This document shows positions 60,401 through 64,000 of a DNA stretch of 64,000 nt, in pieces. Below the pieces are notes generated by a model. That model did no database searches, had not been told where the DNA came from, and saw nothing but the letters and a program-made list of their open reading frames with translations. The translations under genes were made by a program, and so were the position numbers. Each line of letters begins with the position of its first letter. The stretch's first letter is position 1. Source of the DNA: Calliopum simillimum (lineage: Eukaryota > Arthropoda > Insecta > Diptera > Lauxaniidae); the NCBI GenBank assembly GCA_951812925.1, contig OX638371.1, positions 38,910,101 through 38,974,100 of the forward strand. Reading direction: 5' to 3'.

Positions 60401-62423
60401 TCCAAATCAATATGAAATAATTAATCCAGACTATGCACTTTTAAAAACCAATCTTCATTTGACTTTGAATAAAGCTGAAGTAGTAAGGCATCGTAGTGCT
60501 CTTCCTGTAGCTGTTGCTGCGCTTCTGGCATCTAAGATAGATCATCCGGCCTTGTGGTCTCAAAAAGTACTGGATAAAATAATTTGCTTTGGAGTGAACG
60601 TATGCCGATGCTGTTGGTCTCAGTGTGAGGGTTCCCAAGAAGCGGTACAGGTTGAAATGTTTCCGCCACAACTAAAAATTGGCCAGTTTATTGCGGATTA
60701 CCGTATTTGGGGGCGAAAGATCGAGGGAACGTGGAAATGCATTCCTAACTATATTAACAGCGAATTTTCAAATGCCATTGAAAAGTGTTTTAAAGAAAAT
60801 AGCAACAATTTAATTATCCAAATCGATAGCCAATTTTATGCTATTTGGAAAAAAAACAACTTTTTTTACTTGATGGATCCATTTCGTCATAAAGTAACAC
60901 AACCCCCTAGTTTAGATGAAAAGAGTGCTAGTTTACGTATGGTCCGCACGTTAGATGTATTATTACAAGTGTTTAATCAACTGCTGATGGAGTCAAACAA
61001 AACTACGCACTTTACTATACATGTTCTTAAGGTAAAGAAGTTAACTTTAATTGGAAAACAGCGGGAGGGAGTAGCCGAAGATTTGGCGACAGATCAAACT
61101 CCCGATGATGTGAAATCATTGAATGAGACTGTCTGCTTCGAAGAAGATGAAGTCAAATGCATGGATGAGTTAGGTGAAATAAGTGACTTCGAAGAGGAAG
61201 ATATTTCCGATATTGTTACAATAGATTTAGCAGAGCCCAAAAGCGAATCGGAGTCGGATACTGAAGAAGGAATGGAGGAAGAAGAAGGGGGTATGGAAGA
61301 TGACGGTGAAGGGTATGAAACATCGTCTAGTGGAGAAGGACATCATAGAAAAGGAAAAGGAAGAGGAAAAGGAAAAGGTGGCAAAGGTGGAAAAGGAGGT
61401 AAAGGAGGTAAAGGTGGAAAAGGTGGTAAAGGTGGCAAAGGAGGTAAAGGGGGTAAAGGGGGTAAAGGTGGTAAAGGTAAAGGCAAAGGCAAGGGTAAAG
61501 GAAAAGGTCCAAAAGATAAAGGCTCCGGCGGTAAAAAGAAGCCCAAAAAGCCTAAAGGCAAGCCCAAACCCAAGGGTCCCAAAGCTGTTAAAGATGGAAA
61601 GGGCAAAAAGAAACCGGCTAAAAAGCCTCCTGCTAAGAAGCCTGGCGCAAAGAAGCCTCCCGTTAAGAAGCCTCCCGCTAAGAAGCCTCCTGCTAAGAAG
61701 CCTCCCGCTAAGAAGCCTCCTGCTAAGAAGCCTCCCGCTACGAAGCCTCCTGCTAAAAAGCCTCCCAAGGCTAAGCCTCCGAAGGATAAACCTGGCAAGG
61801 ATAAAGGAAAGGGAAAAGATAAGGGAAAACCAGATAAAGGAAAAGATAAAGGAAAAGATAAAGGAAAAGGCAAGGACAAAGATGGCAAAGGCAAAGACAA
61901 AGGAAAAGGTAAAGGAAAGGACGATAAAGGAAAAGATCCGAAACTCAGTCCCAGCGAAATCGATAAAGACAAGGATAAAAAAGATAAAGGCTCCGATGAC
62001 TCCGATGAAGAACCATCACCTACCAAATGCAAACAAAATAGTTATCCCGGATATTCTGCCGTTGCTCTTGACATGGCAGTTGTTGGTTCTGAGAGTGGAA
62101 GCTATGAGAGCATTTGCAAGTTGTTACGTGCCGGACTCAAATGCGCCGATCGTGTACTCACAATGACGCCGTGGGGCAACTATGTTGTCTTCCGTGGCGC
62201 GAATTTGACAGAAGAAAAATTATATTTCCTTTTCGATGGTTGCACGTGTAACGTTAATCGCTTCCGTCACTTGGATCTTACCTGTGGCACAGCTGGCCTC
62301 TTGTGTTTCTACAATCTACACGATGTTATATGCTATATTATTGACTCCCAAACAATACGCACAAGTTTAAAGAAAAGTCGGAAAAATATTGTTGATGAGA
62401 TATGCAAGCAGTATTGTAAATGA
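54459..62423 (+). CDS. Unrecognised 988-aa protein: three protease-like modules, acidic and Lys-rich linkers
   Basis: Exons 54459-54574, 54642-54748 and 59680-62423 join in phase (2 then 1), giving 988 aa. Donors are GTAGGT and GTAAGT; acceptors follow pyrimidine tracts. The N-terminus has paired cysteines (C7xxC10, C22xxC25), possibly a zinc site. I see three related modules at about 110-280, 344-528 and 861-980. Each has a helical stretch with W/Y..k.LD.il..G, then an YF[IL]hD strand, then a small-residue turn and a hydrophobic helix. This resembles papain-fold ubiquitin-protease-like (herpes tegument USP type) domains, but I see no catalytic Cys, and the His after Asp is missing in modules 1 and 3. 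Residues 561-628 are acidic; 629-851 are KGG, KGKG and AKKPP repeats. I do not recognise the gene and assign no function. Intron 2 (4.9 kb) carries a mariner and other repeats. AATAAA at 62605-62610. Confidence 0.85.
54873..55676 (-). mobile_element. Second deleted mariner, in intron 2 of the unrecognised gene
   Basis: 804 bp, TIR ACAGGTCATTCAATAAGTCC at both ends, TA duplication at 54871-54872 and 55677-55678. The minus strand encodes broken mariner transposase: LADIAKISDGSVFTILHEHL (DNA-binding half), then a stretch like ETWLHFYTPESK. Its TIR differs from the 23710 element, so it is another lineage. It begins 124 bp after the exon 2 donor. Confidence 0.9.
55806..56677. repeat. Palindromic repeat family A, copy 5 (complete, shorter centre)
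   Basis: 872 bp with the same ends as copy 4 and a shortened centre near 56225. It lies in intron 2 of the unrecognised gene. Confidence 0.85.
57118..57310. mobile_element. MITE of the CAATTGAGG family
   Basis: Ends CAATTGAGG and CCTCAATTG, with AAAAGTAATGTCATA near the left and TATGACACTACTTTT near the right: same internal motif as 14432-15170 but uninterrupted. Confidence 0.75.
58424..59349 (+). repeat. Dispersed tandem-bearing repeat, copy 2
   Basis: Begins TTATACCCTACACCCAGGGT, has GATATAGCCATGTCCGTCTG, then about four units of roughly 130 bp with AGGGCGTGGCA(C/T)C(T)CCCATA, ends CCCTTACTAG. In intron 2 of the unrecognised gene. Confidence 0.8.
61345..62010 (+). repeat. In-frame Lys/Gly/Pro repeat tract
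   Basis: Coding minisatellite inside exon 3 of the unrecognised gene. It moves from a Lys-Gly-Gly triplet array (about 61370-61480) to a five-residue array Ala-Lys-Lys-Pro-Pro (about 61615-61760), then Asp-Lys-Gly-Lys repeats. Codon use varies within units (AAA/AAG, GGT/GGA/GGC), which suggests selection on the protein rather than a very recent expansion. Confidence 0.9.
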
Positions 62424-62769
62424 TCGGTCAATGTGTTAATATATTTAGATAAGTAGTGCGAAGTCCAAATTATTTAGACTCCGAAAAAAGAAAAAAATCT
62501 ACCAATTTATATTTATAGATATTTTTATATAAATAATGTATATATATTTGCTTATGGCGTATGTAATTTAGACAATGGAACTTTTTTTTTTATTGAAAAT
62601 TATAAATAAAAATTTGGTAAAAAGTACCTATGCAAATCTTGAGGAGTACATATGTACAGGGCTGTGGCAAAGGGCCTTTTGGAAGTGCGAACCCCCACAG
62701 CAGGAGTTTTTTTTTATAAATAATGAAGACGATAGCTCTGAAAGGAAAAAAGAAATACAAACTAAAACA

Positions 62770-63372
62770 CTGGGGCTATAGAAGTGATTTGGTTCAAAAC
62801 CACCCAGACATCGCAATTTTCATCGAAATATAAAAATTCTTAAAGTGGGATATTCGTTTTGTCATACTGAAGAATGGTACGAAGCTTAATTTCCTAAATA
62901 TGACTTAATCAATTTGCCGAATGACCTTGAAAAATGTAATTCAATGTTCAAAAAATAGAGATACCATTAAAAATCTTTTTTTACTCAAGAGGAAAGCATC
63001 TTACGAAAATAAGTACAAGACAAAAAATGCTTAGAATCGTCCAAGCAATACGTGAGATTTTTTTGGATTTTTTTTGGAAACTTTTTTTTTTGAATAATTT
63101 TTTATTTTTTTTTATTTGGAGGTTTTTTTATGCCTAGTTAACTTTTTTCGTAAGATGCTTTCCTCTTGAGTAAAAAAAGATTTTTGCCTTCCGCTGGCGT
63201 TCAAAAGCCAAAAACTCCCATTTAGCGTCCGAATCCCATCTTGAGTCATATTTAGGAAATTAAGCTTCGTACCATTCTTCAGTATGACAAAACGAATATC
63301 CCACTTTAAGAATTTTTATATTTCGATGAAAATTGCGATTTGTGGGTGGTTTTGAACATGGAGTCCCCAGTG
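62770..63372. repeat. Palindromic repeat downstream of the unrecognised gene
   Basis: ATTCGTTTTGTCATACTGAA and ACTCAAGAGGAAAGCATCTT on the left pair with complements at 63130-63300; centre near 63075. A 50-bp interval (63186-63240) is unpaired. Confidence 0.85.
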
Positions 63373-63529
63373 TGCGCCCATCTAGTTTTTAATCGACATC
63401 TAACTATAGCTCATTAACGGTGAGTCGCACGATAAAATGTGCCAAGATCTAGAGTTTTCCCTAGTATTAATGCCTATAAATAATAATGCTTATAAATTTG
63501 TGTTTTGAATATATTTTTTGTATGGGTGC

Positions 63530-63725
63530 CTAGTCCGTTGACTCATTTATAATTTTCACGATCTAACTTTTATAACGGTGGCAGTGTACCGAATTTCATC
63601 AAACTATCCTGCTTAGTTTTCCGTGAAAAATATTTCCGCAGACGAACAAACAGCCAGCCAGACGGACATAGCTATACCGACTCAGGAGGTAACGCTGATC
63701 AAGAATATATGTGACCTGTTTTGTG
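63530..63725 (-). repeat. Dispersed tandem-bearing repeat, fragment 3
   Basis: Keeps only the end with ACGGACATAGCTATACCGAC and GTAACGCTGATCAAGAATAT, in the same orientation as copy 1. Confidence 0.65.
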
Positions 63726-64000
63726 AAAACATACTTAACGTGTGAAGAAATCGATTTTGAAATTTTCACTGTTTTCAGTCAATTATGATGTGACTTTCCA
63801 GTGGTGTCACTTTTAAAACATTTTTGGATCTTGAAAATGCTCGCTGAAATGATTCCCAAATGAAAACTTGTATAAAAATCAAAAAAACGAAAATTTATTT
63901 TCACACGTTAGGTATAAGGGATTGCAACCGGTAGCAATTGCAATCCGGATTCTTGTCAGTCCGGACCGGATCCGGCCGGATTAGTTACATCAAACATATG

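Noticed and set aside
61343..62032. Minus-strand 229-aa Pro/Gly/Leu/Ser frame and plus-strand frame 61300-62166
   Set aside because: Both are alternative-frame readings of the Lys/Gly/Pro repeat; only the frame continuous with modules 2 and 3 makes sense.

Overview
The window is nuclear DNA of a higher fly (Diptera). AT-rich DNA full of miniature transposons and palindromic repeats surrounds single-copy genes with short GT-AG introns. The gene set (ypsilon schachtel, a torsin cofactor, PIG-F, TRAPPC8, asf1) is fly-like. asf1 and TRAPPC8 (l(3)76BDm) both map to cytological region 76B in Drosophila melanogaster, so this is probably Muller element D. A tephritid fruit fly is my best guess, but that is inference. 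All gene models were spliced by eye; codon phase agrees at every junction in every multi-exon gene.

Layout. 1-4650: repeats, with a dead Ty3/gypsy RNase H fragment, a dead non-LTR reverse transcriptase fragment and several MITEs. 4963-10394 (+): yps, four coding exons, 320 aa. 10395-14114: 3' UTR, then repeats. 14115-19192 (-): Torip/LAP1-like torsin activator, four exons, 279 aa. 19225-20867: foldback element filling the divergent promoter. 20947-21657 (+): PIG-F, 236 aa. 21658-25142: repeats, a TA-flanked deleted mariner, a copia gag scrap. 25143-40718 (-): TRAPPC8, 17 coding exons, 1307 aa, introns loaded with repeats. 42081-50534: a structurally complete Ty3/gypsy LTR retrotransposon on the minus strand, between the divergent TRAPPC8 and asf1 genes. 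51068-51778 (+): asf1, 236 aa. 54459-62423 (+): an unrecognised three-exon gene, 988 aa, interrupted by a 4.9 kb intron holding a second mariner. 62424-64000: palindromes and dispersed repeats.

The host genes do not form a pathway; they are housekeeping genes for mRNA binding, nuclear envelope torsin control, GPI anchor assembly, TRAPPIII trafficking and histone deposition. The two items most worth following are the unrecognised gene, which appears to carry three degenerate cysteine-protease-like modules and a long Lys/Gly/Pro insert, and the retrotransposon, whose Gag starts with a complete RING-H2 finger. The retrotransposon also shows equal-length LTRs, target-site duplication, tRNA-Lys primer site, polypurine tract and a -1 slippery site. 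The repeats form several families with more than one copy in the window, often nested, so insertion order can be read directly.
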